Assembly: GCA_020725315.1 (NCBI GenBank)
Contig: DYFG01000059.1
Coordinates: forward strand, 1 to 9,304
Length of the DNA: 9,304 nt
From: Nitrosotalea sp.
GTDB lineage: Archaea; Halobacteriota; Syntropharchaeia; Alkanophagales; Methanospirareceae
Direction of reading: 5' to 3'
Shown here: one piece after another, positions 1 through 6,474 of the stretch
Position numbering within the stretch: position 1 is the stretch's first letter
How the letters are laid out: every line of letters begins with the position of its first letter
Notes under the pieces: model-generated
The model's database searches: none
Told to the model about the DNA's origin: nothing
The model's input: only the letters and a program-made list of their open reading frames with translations
Position numbers and translations under genes: made by a program

Positions 1-181
1 GTTAAATATGATAGGAGAATAAGAAAATAGTGGGGACGGACTTAACATAGGTGTATTGTAATTGATTTTGCAACATTCTGAGAAGATTAACCTTAACTTC
101 GTTGAGCGATTAAGAAGGGTAGTAGTGGAAGATAAGTTAATGCCATGGTCACATATCTAAATTAGGATCGGGAGATAAAAG
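1..181. other. Leader region without a supported gene
   Basis: This stretch precedes the first gene and shows no convincing coding region or RNA. A 32-codon open frame with a TTG start lies at 62-160 (+), but it has no good ribosome binding site and no motif I recognise; it could be the tail of a decayed gene or chance. The useful element is a GGGAG ribosome binding site at 170-174, seven bases before the ATG at 182. A loosely TATA-like AT-rich run (around 153-163) lies too close to that ATG for a normal leader, so the promoter of the downstream gene is unresolved. Confidence 0.4.
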
Positions 182-1225
182 ATGGTTAAAGCACGAGCTG
201 CGTTAGAGGGGCTCAAGGTTTGTGAGCATGGAGGAAAAGTGGAAGGAAATGAGAGGAATGAGATACTAGACTTTAGCGGGAATCTCAACCCTTACGGACC
301 ACCAGATTTTATTCCCGATGCGGTAAGAGAAGCACTTGAGGAGATACGTTTATATCCCGACACCGAATGCAGCGAATTGAGAGCGAAGCTAGCCCAAAAG
401 TATGACTGCGAGGAGAAAGAAGTATTGGTTGGGGCGGGTGTCTCTGAGCTCATACCGCTTGTCACACTTTCATTTGTAAAGAAGAGGGTGCTCATACCGA
501 AACATACCTATGGCGAATACGAAATCGCGGCAAGAATGATGGATGCGAAAATCGAGCGTATAGAAATGCCCGAACTCCGAATCAATCCTGAATTAATAGC
601 TGAGGAGATGAAGCCAGATGATGTGGTATTCCTGTGCAATCCGAACAATCCAACAGGGCAGTATCTCGGTAAAAATGAGATCGAACTGATATTAGAAGCA
701 GCGGAGCGCGTTGATGCATTGGCAGTGCTGGATGAAGCGTATGTGGATTTTGTAAAGAATGCGTTTCCAGCGCATGATCTTCCCGCTCGAAATATGATTA
801 TTTTGCGGTCTCTGACGAAATCGTTCGGTATGCCGGGTGTAAGGATAGGATACGCGATCTCATCAGGGGATAATATAAAGGAGATGAGGAAGATAAAAGT
901 GCCCTGGAGTGTGAGCGTCTTTGCACAGAGGATAGGTGCCGCGGTGATTGGTGTTGAAGGTGATGATTTTTTAGCTCAAACGCGCGAGAAGATAGAAAAA
1001 GGTAAGAAAAAGATAGAGGAAGGATTTAGGATACACTCGGATGTAAATTATTATATCCTTGATGTGGGTCATGCACCTGAAGTGAAGAGAACGCTTTTTA
1101 AGGAAGGAATCCTAGTGAGGGACTGCACGTCCTTTGGCTTGCCTTCCCATATACGGTTCTCAGTGAGGAGAGAAGAGGAGAATGAGTTGCTGATTCGCCA
1201 CTTAATGCGATTCTTTTCTATCTAG
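182..1225 (+). CDS. cobD: CobD-like threonine-phosphate decarboxylase (PLP fold type I, HisC/CobD family)
   Basis: This is a complete 347-residue fold-type-I PLP enzyme. CobD decarboxylates L-threonine O-3-phosphate to (R)-1-amino-2-propanol O-2-phosphate, the linker of the cobalamin nucleotide loop, in the cytoplasm. Visible signatures are HGG at residues 16-18 and DFSGNLNPYGPP at 30-41 (the usual CobD opening), YPD at 58-60, CNPNNPTG at 152-159, DEAYVDF at 184-190, SLTKSFGMPGVRIGY with the PLP lysine K213, and RDCTSFGLPSHIRFSVR near 313-329 with the substrate-binding arginine R325. The HGG opening and the RDCTSFGLP block favour CobD over histidinol-phosphate aminotransferase HisC, which is the main alternative and close in sequence. 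Length is normal for both. The ATG at 182 has a GGGAG ribosome binding site seven bases upstream. No other cobalamin or histidine gene is in view, so context does not settle the choice. It looks like the host gene flanking a defence island. Confidence 0.72.
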   Translation: MVKARAALEGLKVCEHGGKVEGNERNEILDFSGNLNPYGPPDFIPDAVREALEEIRLYPDTECSELRAKLAQKYDCEEKEVLVGAGVSELIPLVTLSFVKKRVLIPKHTYGEYEIAARMMDAKIERIEMPELRINPELIAEEMKPDDVVFLCNPNNPTGQYLGKNEIELILEAAERVDALAVLDEAYVDFVKNAFPAHDLPARNMIILRSLTKSFGMPGVRIGYAISSGDNIKEMRKIKVPWSVSVFAQRIGAAVIGVEGDDFLAQTREKIEKGKKKIEEGFRIHSDVNYYILDVGHAPEVKRTLFKEGILVRDCTSFGLPSHIRFSVRREEENELLIRHLMRFFSI

Positions 1226-1432
1226 TAAGAATACTCAGCCCGAATAAAAACAAACCTCAAATATACTATCTAAAATCCTTTAAAATCCCTGCCCCAAACA
1301 GTCTTGGCGATACAACCATTTTCATTTATCCAATGCGCTTCTATACCTCAACGATTTGATAGATAAGTATTTAAGGGCATATTTCTTTGGATAACATGTT
1401 GTGAAAAGGATGAACATTACTGGGGGATAGGA
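1226..1432. other. Intergenic region between the CobD-like gene and the nuclease-Argonaute unit
   Basis: About 207 bases with no supported open frame. It is AT-rich, and a T-rich run at 1317-1329 is the only candidate for an archaeal U-tract type terminator of the upstream gene, with no stable hairpin seen. The 3' third carries the likely promoter of the nuclease gene. A six-codon ATG frame at 1410-1430 ends two bases before the nuclease start; it is probably fortuitous. Confidence 0.4.
1368..1374 (+). promoter_or_regulatory. Candidate archaeal TATA box for the nuclease-Argonaute operon
   Basis: The run TATTTAA, preceded by purine- and A-rich sequence that could act as a BRE, would place transcription start near 1396-1400 and give a leader of about 35 bases. 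A G-rich run (GGGGGA, 1422-1427) just before the ATG at 1433 is a weak ribosome binding site. The assignment rests on spacing and base composition only. Confidence 0.35.
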
Positions 1433-2416
1433 ATGGTATCAACATGGTCAATAAGTCGGGATCAAATACTTCATACGTGTGAACGGCGATACTATTTCCA
1501 CTATCTTGCTCCCGCAAGAATCAACAGTCGCAATAAGACCCTTCGAGAAATTGCTTTTCTTAAGAAGCTAAAGAACGTCCCTATGTGGAAAGGTGACATT
1601 TTTCACTCCCTTGTTGCGGAATACCTTCACAGAGTTTATCAAAAGACACAACTTCTTCCAATAGATTTATTCGATACCTATGAACAAAAGATGCAGGATC
1701 AATGGAAATCTTCAATGAACTCTGAGTTACAACCGAATTCAAAGGTCTTTGGTCAAGGTAATGAACTCATGCTATTCGAACATTTTTATAAAGGGAATCT
1801 GTCTGAAAATTCCCTTTCCGATGCTATTCGAGGTGTTAAAAACTGGGTAAGTCGCTTCAGTGTCTGGGTTGAGGATGTAGCTTTTCATAAGGAGATCCTT
1901 CAAGCTTCACAAACCTGGATAGAGCCACAAATTTATGGGACAGAAGCACCGAGTTTTGAATTGGATGGAATTCAAATCATAGCAAAAGTTGATTTGGCAT
2001 TCCTTACTCAGGAAGGACAATTTAACATATTTGATTGGAAGACGAGTATACATTCTACTCAGCCTGCACGCCAATTCAACCAAGCAGAATTTCAGGCTGC
2101 TGTTTACCAACTCTGGCCACACCTTAAGTTCGGTAAATCCTTAGACACTATAAGAGCTCACTTAGTCTACCTGGGTGGCGAAATGGTTGAGCAGAGAACA
2201 TTTAAAATCGATGAAAACATGCGTGTATATACCTTAAGTTTAATTCGCCGGAGTATTTCTAGAATGCAACACTTCTCTAAAGTGCACGATGGTGTTCAGT
2301 TGACTTTGAACCATAATACTTATTTGACCTTGGATGATCTCGATTTTGCAGCTTATGAGAAAGCGTGTAGTTACTGCCCTTTTAAGATACTTTGTCAGAG
2401 GAGGTTGGAAATATGA
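1433..2416 (+). CDS. RecB/Cas4-like PD-(D/E)XK nuclease with predicted 4Fe-4S cluster, Argonaute-associated
   Basis: A 327-residue predicted DNA nuclease of the PDDEXK_1 (RecB/AddB/Cas4) group. The N-terminus has the typical SRDQILHTCERRYYFHY block (8-24) with C16. WKGDIFHSLV (52-61) gives the conserved GxxxH histidine H58. KVDLAF (185-190) provides the metal-binding D187, FDWKTS (200-205) the D-x-K pair D201/K203, and QAAVY (221-225) the QxxxY motif. The C-terminus has C312-x2-C315-x5-C321, which with C16 matches the AddB/Cas4 pattern C-Xn-C-X2-C-X5-C that holds a 4Fe-4S cluster. All expected catalytic residues are present, so it should be active on DNA, probably as an exonuclease. No helicase motifs are present. 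The gene ends in a four-base ATGA overlap with the Argonaute start, implying co-translation and joint function, such as guide or target-end processing or degradation of cut DNA. The function with Argonaute is inferred; the family assignment is strong. Confidence 0.85.
   Translation: MVSTWSISRDQILHTCERRYYFHYLAPARINSRNKTLREIAFLKKLKNVPMWKGDIFHSLVAEYLHRVYQKTQLLPIDLFDTYEQKMQDQWKSSMNSELQPNSKVFGQGNELMLFEHFYKGNLSENSLSDAIRGVKNWVSRFSVWVEDVAFHKEILQASQTWIEPQIYGTEAPSFELDGIQIIAKVDLAFLTQEGQFNIFDWKTSIHSTQPARQFNQAEFQAAVYQLWPHLKFGKSLDTIRAHLVYLGGEMVEQRTFKIDENMRVYTLSLIRRSISRMQHFSKVHDGVQLTLNHNTYLTLDDLDFAAYEKACSYCPFKILCQRRLEI
2398..2404 (+). promoter_or_regulatory. Strong ribosome binding site GAGGAGG that decides the Argonaute start
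   Basis: GAGGAGG lies inside the last codons of the nuclease gene, eight bases before the ATG at 2413. That ATG overlaps the nuclease TGA as ATGA. This supports 2413 as the real Argonaute start, rather than an in-frame TTG at 2392 that lacks such a site, and suggests translational coupling of the two proteins. Confidence 0.75.
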
Positions 2417-4830
2417 ACAAAGATGAAAAAATCAGGAGATTAGCTGCAACTTTATCTCCAATTGAGGGGCTTTCGCAAACTCGTTACCGATTTCGGCTTT
2501 TGAAAGTACGGGAGAAAATTCCGGAAGATAATTTTCGCCCTATAAGGATGCAGCGATGGGCAGATCACCTATGGCGTCACGTATTGAAATGCTCAGTTTA
2601 TCCAACAAATCGATACGAAGCCCCTGCTTTTCTCATCCCTGAAGACAGTAGTCCCAATGTTGGAGAGTCTATCAAGGTCAAAAGTGTTCCTGACCGGACA
2701 TATCATATTGATGTAACTGATGAAGTTGTGGATATTGCTATGGAGGAAGCAAAGGGCTCTGAGCGTGAACTTATATGCAGGATGGTGGAAAGACCGTTTA
2801 CCGATAAATTAGCCTCTCTGGAAAATATGTTCTGGAAAGATCAATGGACTCTCTTTTATTTCCAAGAACCCGCAAATAGTTCCACGGATGAGGAGATAAT
2901 AAACGCATATAGGGGATTCAAATTTGGTGTAGTCCTTGTTGGAGGTAAAGAGCCATATTTAGCCGTTGATGTAAGGACTCGTTATGTAGGGCGAAGATCG
3001 CTTTCTGATTATTCTACTGAAGAGCGTAAAAAAGACCTGTGGAGCCATCTTGACCTGGATTTGCCGTTTAAAGAGAGGGCTAGATTTCTTCGGGATAATG
3101 GAACAGCAAAATTTCCGTGCAAATACACAGGAGAAACCGAGAAAAGAGTGAATCAATATCCAATAGATGACCATGGTACAACGGTCTTGGATTATTATTT
3201 GGAAAAGTATCCTCAATTGGATATTAACTCTGAAGATTATGCAGTATTTGCAAAGGACAGAGAAGATGATCCAAAATCTTTGCCTGTTCCTTCATCAAGG
3301 TTGTTTCCCATTTTTACCACAGAATATGAAGGGCTGCAAAGGTGCACAGTTCGACCACAAATGACGCCTGATGAGCGTTTTTCAGAAATACAAACTTTTT
3401 TGGGGTATTTAAACGGGATTCGATACGGCACTACTCCCATAACGGTAAGTAATGAGATCCTCATTACTGAAAGAACAGTATTTTTGCCACCAAAGCTTGA
3501 ATTTGGAGATGGGTATATCCTTAAACCATTTCAAAATAGGTGGCAATCTCCTATCTGGAGTGAAAGGTTTGATAGCGAGATTGTAAAGTGGGGATCAAAG
3601 AAACTTGCTGCCCTATACCAAAATGGACCTTACCACAACGAACCTCTACCTGGAATAGTACTCCTTTATCCTCAATCCATGGAACGGTCAATAAGGGAGA
3701 CATTCCTTAACGAACTCAGACGAGAGATTAAGCTACAAACCGGACAAGATATGCAAATTCTCCAACAGCGACAATATCAAATTGGGGGAGAAGAACGGAT
3801 GGGAATTTCTCTTCTTAAGATAGCAACAGAAATCCAATCAACCATTCCGAGGTGTTTAGCTATCGTTGTACTATGGAATAAGCTTCACAAGAGTATTCAC
3901 GGTATTTTGAAAGAGACAATTCGCCAAACATTCTCGCAGTGTGTTTGGGAGAGAACGATTAGGAATATTTGCAATCAAACTAACCCCCAGCATGCAAGGA
4001 GTCAACTTCGTAATCTTGCTCTTGGCGTGATTACAGAAGCAGGTGTAAAGCCATGGGTCCTGGTGGAACCTCTTCATCATGATCTCCATATAGGAATTGA
4101 CCTCTTATACGGACGAGTTGGTTATCACTTTTTGTATGGAAGAGGTGGTAGAATAATCAGAACATGTTCCGGAGAAGCAATTGATCGTGGGCGAATGCAT
4201 GAAGCGATTAAGAAACCCGAACTTCAATCGCGATTAGTGCAATCAATAAGATCAATCGTGGAACAAGGACATGATATTAATAGCATTGTTATTCATCGTG
4301 ATGGACGCTGGTGGCCGAGTGAAAGTGCAGGTTTAAAGGATGCGTTGCGCAGGTTAAAAAGTGAAGAAATACTTCCTCAAGATGTGCGTTGCGCGGCTGT
4401 TGAGATACGTAAAAATCATATACCAGTACGACTATTTACATCACTAAATGGTGATGGGCAATATTTCCGGAACCCTCTACCTGGAACTTATTTTGTGATA
4501 GATTCAAATCGAGTTCTTCTTGCAACAACTGGACGACCTGGTGCTTGGGATTATCCAGGTGGTAGAACTGCGAGTACTTTGCTATTAGAGGTCATGGATA
4601 TGATTGGGGACATTGATATTGCGGAAATAGCTGAGGATGCTTATCGTTTGACACACCTGAACTGGAACGCCCCGGATATTGAGATAAGCCTTCCTGTAAC
4701 GATTCGGTGGACGGATGAAGATCTTCGGGAGACTTTTTACTTACCACTGCAGGGAGAGGAAGATGAGGAGGAATCTGTTGAATCTGAAGGTGATGGGGAG
4801 AATGTAGTGTACTTGGAGGAGGATATATAA
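2413..4830 (+). CDS. ago: Long prokaryotic Argonaute (N-PAZ-L2-MID-PIWI), predicted catalytically active
   Basis: An 805-residue guide-dependent nuclease, numbered from the ATG at 2413. Regions by eye are an N-terminal part (1 to about 165), PAZ (about 165-310, with TVLDYYLEKYP and PSSRLFPIF), linker L2 (about 310-390, with FLPPKLEFGDG and NRWQSP), MID (about 395-550, ending AGVKPWVLVE), PIWI (about 550-778) and an acidic tail (781-805). The RNase H-like tetrad appears intact: D563 (HIGIDLLYG), E597, D630 (IVIHRDGRW) and D768 (LPVTIRWTDED). The D-E and E-D spacings of 34 and 33 residues are close to Thermus Argonaute, and D768 lies seven residues after the LP proline as in Thermus and human Argonautes. 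In the MID pocket H496, K500 and Q509 fit the 5'-end binding set, but the final lysine seems to be E542. Length excludes the short MID-PIWI class. PIWI-RE is the main alternative, but the PAZ-like region and missing DinG-type partner argue against it. Guide and target type (DNA or RNA) cannot be read from the sequence. Confidence 0.88.
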   Translation: MNKDEKIRRLAATLSPIEGLSQTRYRFRLLKVREKIPEDNFRPIRMQRWADHLWRHVLKCSVYPTNRYEAPAFLIPEDSSPNVGESIKVKSVPDRTYHIDVTDEVVDIAMEEAKGSERELICRMVERPFTDKLASLENMFWKDQWTLFYFQEPANSSTDEEIINAYRGFKFGVVLVGGKEPYLAVDVRTRYVGRRSLSDYSTEERKKDLWSHLDLDLPFKERARFLRDNGTAKFPCKYTGETEKRVNQYPIDDHGTTVLDYYLEKYPQLDINSEDYAVFAKDREDDPKSLPVPSSRLFPIFTTEYEGLQRCTVRPQMTPDERFSEIQTFLGYLNGIRYGTTPITVSNEILITERTVFLPPKLEFGDGYILKPFQNRWQSPIWSERFDSEIVKWGSKKLAALYQNGPYHNEPLPGIVLLYPQSMERSIRETFLNELRREIKLQTGQDMQILQQRQYQIGGEERMGISLLKIATEIQSTIPRCLAIVVLWNKLHKSIHGILKETIRQTFSQCVWERTIRNICNQTNPQHARSQLRNLALGVITEAGVKPWVLVEPLHHDLHIGIDLLYGRVGYHFLYGRGGRIIRTCSGEAIDRGRMHEAIKKPELQSRLVQSIRSIVEQGHDINSIVIHRDGRWWPSESAGLKDALRRLKSEEILPQDVRCAAVEIRKNHIPVRLFTSLNGDGQYFRNPLPGTYFVIDSNRVLLATTGRPGAWDYPGGRTASTLLLEVMDMIGDIDIAEIAEDAYRLTHLNWNAPDIEISLPVTIRWTDEDLRETFYLPLQGEEDEEESVESEGDGENVVYLEEDI

Positions 4831-4860
4831 AGATAAGCCTTTTAATAATTATATCAAAGA

Positions 4861-4868
4861 TATAAATA
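4861..4868 (+). promoter_or_regulatory. Candidate TATA box for the helical protein-metallopeptidase pair (nearly leaderless)
   Basis: TATAAATA, 26 bases before the ATG at 4894, would put transcription start at about 4890-4892, essentially at the start codon. No ribosome binding site precedes 4894, which agrees with leaderless translation. A second TATATAAA at 4824-4831 contains the Argonaute stop codon and could start a longer leader. Both lie in a 63-base AT-rich gap, so low-complexity chance matches are possible and read-through from the Argonaute is not excluded. Confidence 0.42.
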
Positions 4869-4893
4869 AACAAAAAGTGAGTAAATAAAAAGA

Positions 4894-5304
4894 ATGAGCA
4901 GAATGGGATCAATTTCGGGGAAACTCCAGCGAGAAGGGGAGGTGCTTAGAGAGTTAAATGATGCTCTCCTGACTGTTGAAGCAGAAGCATTGGGTAAGAG
5001 TTCAGATTTTGGTTATTCTGAAGATGAGATTTCAAAAAGCCGTCAGTTTCTCATGGATTTTGCTTCGCGTTTGTGTTCAGCACTTAAGGAACAATCACAA
5101 CCAATTGACCTGCAACCCGTTGTCCGTCATCTAAAAAGCGGTATGAAACCCGTAGAGGATTGGATTGAGGATCTGGAGGCTCTGATCCGGAAAATTCAGT
5201 CCAATGAAAAACTTACATATGAAGGCCTAGTAGTTTTAGAGGATATTCTCTCTCTCCTGGATGCTGAGTTTACAGAAGATCTCCAACGCCTATACGCCCG
5301 ATAA
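4894..5304 (+). CDS. Small helical protein of unknown function, next to metallopeptidase
   Basis: I do not recognise this 136-residue protein. It is acidic and appears almost wholly alpha-helical, with no signal peptide, membrane segment, zinc motif or obvious DNA-binding motif. Heptad-like leucine spacing is seen at about 8-32 (GKLQREGEVLRELNDALL), 48-66 and 78-130 (rich in ED, EAL and LL), so coiled-coil or helical-bundle protein contacts are likely. A single cysteine (C61) is present. Two start codons, 4894 and 4903, are possible and neither has a ribosome binding site; the first is kept because of TATA spacing. The stop lies eight bases before the metallopeptidase start, so the two are almost surely co-translated. 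A role as adaptor, chaperone or inhibitor of the peptidase is a reasonable inference from size, helicity and adjacency, but nothing in the sequence proves it. Confidence 0.75.
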   Translation: MSRMGSISGKLQREGEVLRELNDALLTVEAEALGKSSDFGYSEDEISKSRQFLMDFASRLCSALKEQSQPIDLQPVVRHLKSGMKPVEDWIEDLEALIRKIQSNEKLTYEGLVVLEDILSLLDAEFTEDLQRLYAR

Positions 5305-5312
5305 GTGCTCAG

Positions 5313-6461
5313 ATGCAAGAATATCTGAATTCAAAGGTTACGGAATACTCCCTCTTGTTGGACTGGATAGAGCACGAAGTCGAGAGTATACAAAAAAGGA
5401 GTGAGAATCATTATTATCCAATTAAATATCTTCAGGATGAGATTGCGAAATTAAATAAATCACTCAGTCGTCTTCGTGTGATCACACGTATTGAAAGCCC
5501 TCATTTAATTCGTAGGGCACTTCCGATTATACACGAACTTGAATATCAGGTAAGTGTTATAACTCACTATTATATCCCTGCGCTTCAGAGGGAAAATAAA
5601 AATGACCTTTTTCTTAGGAGTCTTTTTCTCTCCACTGCGAGGCGTTGTGGGTTACCTTGGATTAAAGATATTTTAGTTCGTCTTGATGGTACACATGCGA
5701 TATTCCCGGTTCTAACAGATATTCCAGTTATCTTTGCACCACCACAGCAGGCTACGCGTCTTTCGGATATGGCAGGGGTTTATCATGAACTTGGGCATAA
5801 TGTCTTTCAGCGGTTTAAAGAGATAGCGAATAATTTAGCAATAACGGTATATCAACATTTTTCTGAGTTAAGACAGAGTATTGGTCCAATGAGTCCAGAA
5901 AAAAGGAGAGCGCGTAACCGGGCAATTGAAGATGCTATAAATTATTGGAGTATAGAGAGGCTAAATGAGTTATTCTGTGATATCTATGCAAGTTTCGTTT
6001 GCGGTCCTGCTTACTACTTCTCTTGTGTAGATATGGCAATGCGGATTGGCAGTAATCCATTCCGTATAAGCACTACTGATGTTCATCCACCCTTAGCCAC
6101 GCGTGTTTATGCTTGTTATAGAACCCTATCACCTCTTTATCAGGAAGATGATGTAATAGCCAGTATTCAGAATATTTGGATTGCCTATACAAATATTCAG
6201 CAAAAAGAGTCCGATTTTGACTTTATCTGTGCAAATGCTTTGATAAACCAATTTATTGATACGGCAATTCGAAATATCGAGCAATTACTTCCTGAAGCTC
6301 AATGTTATACTATGCCTTTACCTAATGTTCGCATGTTGATGGAAATTCCAGCAAGTGAGTCTCTTGAGAACATCTTAAATAGGGGCATAAAAATATTATT
6401 GACTCAACCGAGTGGTTATGCCGAATGGGAGAAGAACTTATTTAAGATTCTTCGAGAATAA
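5313..6461 (+). CDS. HExxH zinc metallopeptidase-like protein (gluzincin-type), Argonaute neighbourhood
   Basis: A 382-residue predicted cytoplasmic zinc metallopeptidase. VYHELGHNVFQRF (156-168) contains the zinc-binding and catalytic HELGH, with H158, E159 and H162. About 57 residues later, RLNELFCDIYASF (216-228) offers E219 as third ligand followed by D223, the ExxxD arrangement of gluzincins. HPPLATRV (258-265) resembles the HPP...R motif that follows the active site in M48 peptidases. Before the motif is a long helical region (1-110) that could bind the partner protein or mask the site; after it is a helical C-terminal third. No signal peptide or clear membrane span is seen, unlike typical membrane M48 enzymes. 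The ATG at 5313 follows the upstream stop by eight bases and lacks a ribosome binding site, suggesting coupling. I cannot assign a named family. A substrate could be a host protein (toxic effector), the small partner, or a phage protein; all of these are inference. Confidence 0.78.
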   Translation: MQEYLNSKVTEYSLLLDWIEHEVESIQKRSENHYYPIKYLQDEIAKLNKSLSRLRVITRIESPHLIRRALPIIHELEYQVSVITHYYIPALQRENKNDLFLRSLFLSTARRCGLPWIKDILVRLDGTHAIFPVLTDIPVIFAPPQQATRLSDMAGVYHELGHNVFQRFKEIANNLAITVYQHFSELRQSIGPMSPEKRRARNRAIEDAINYWSIERLNELFCDIYASFVCGPAYYFSCVDMAMRIGSNPFRISTTDVHPPLATRVYACYRTLSPLYQEDDVIASIQNIWIAYTNIQQKESDFDFICANALINQFIDTAIRNIEQLLPEAQCYTMPLPNVRMLMEIPASESLENILNRGIKILLTQPSGYAEWEKNLFKILRE

Positions 6462-6474
6462 GTCGATAAGAGCG

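Noticed and set aside
1410..1430. Six-codon upstream frame (MNITGG) before the nuclease start as a leader peptide
   Set aside because: It has no ribosome binding site and no codon bias suggestive of attenuation; probably chance.
2392..2412. A TTG codon as the Argonaute start, adding seven residues
   Set aside because: The ATG at 2413 has a GAGGAGG site eight bases upstream and the ATGA overlap; the TTG has no comparable site and lies well inside the nuclease gene.
3650..4485. A short repeated string (CTCTACCTGGAA) found twice inside the Argonaute gene, near 3652 and 4475
   Set aside because: It encodes PLPG in both places but in different domains, and it is too short and lacks further copies; coincidence.
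2413..4830. PIWI-RE family or short Argonaute as the identity of the PIWI protein
   Set aside because: A PAZ-like region and L2 linker precede MID-PIWI, and no DinG-type helicase or APAZ protein is next to it. The full DEDD set fits a long Argonaute better.
5769..5830. The HELGH motif as a sign of an IrrE/M78-type antitoxin or regulator
   Set aside because: No helix-turn-helix partner is present, the protein is much longer than usual M78 regulators, and the NELxxD and HPP motifs after the site fit a gluzincin/M48-like arrangement better.
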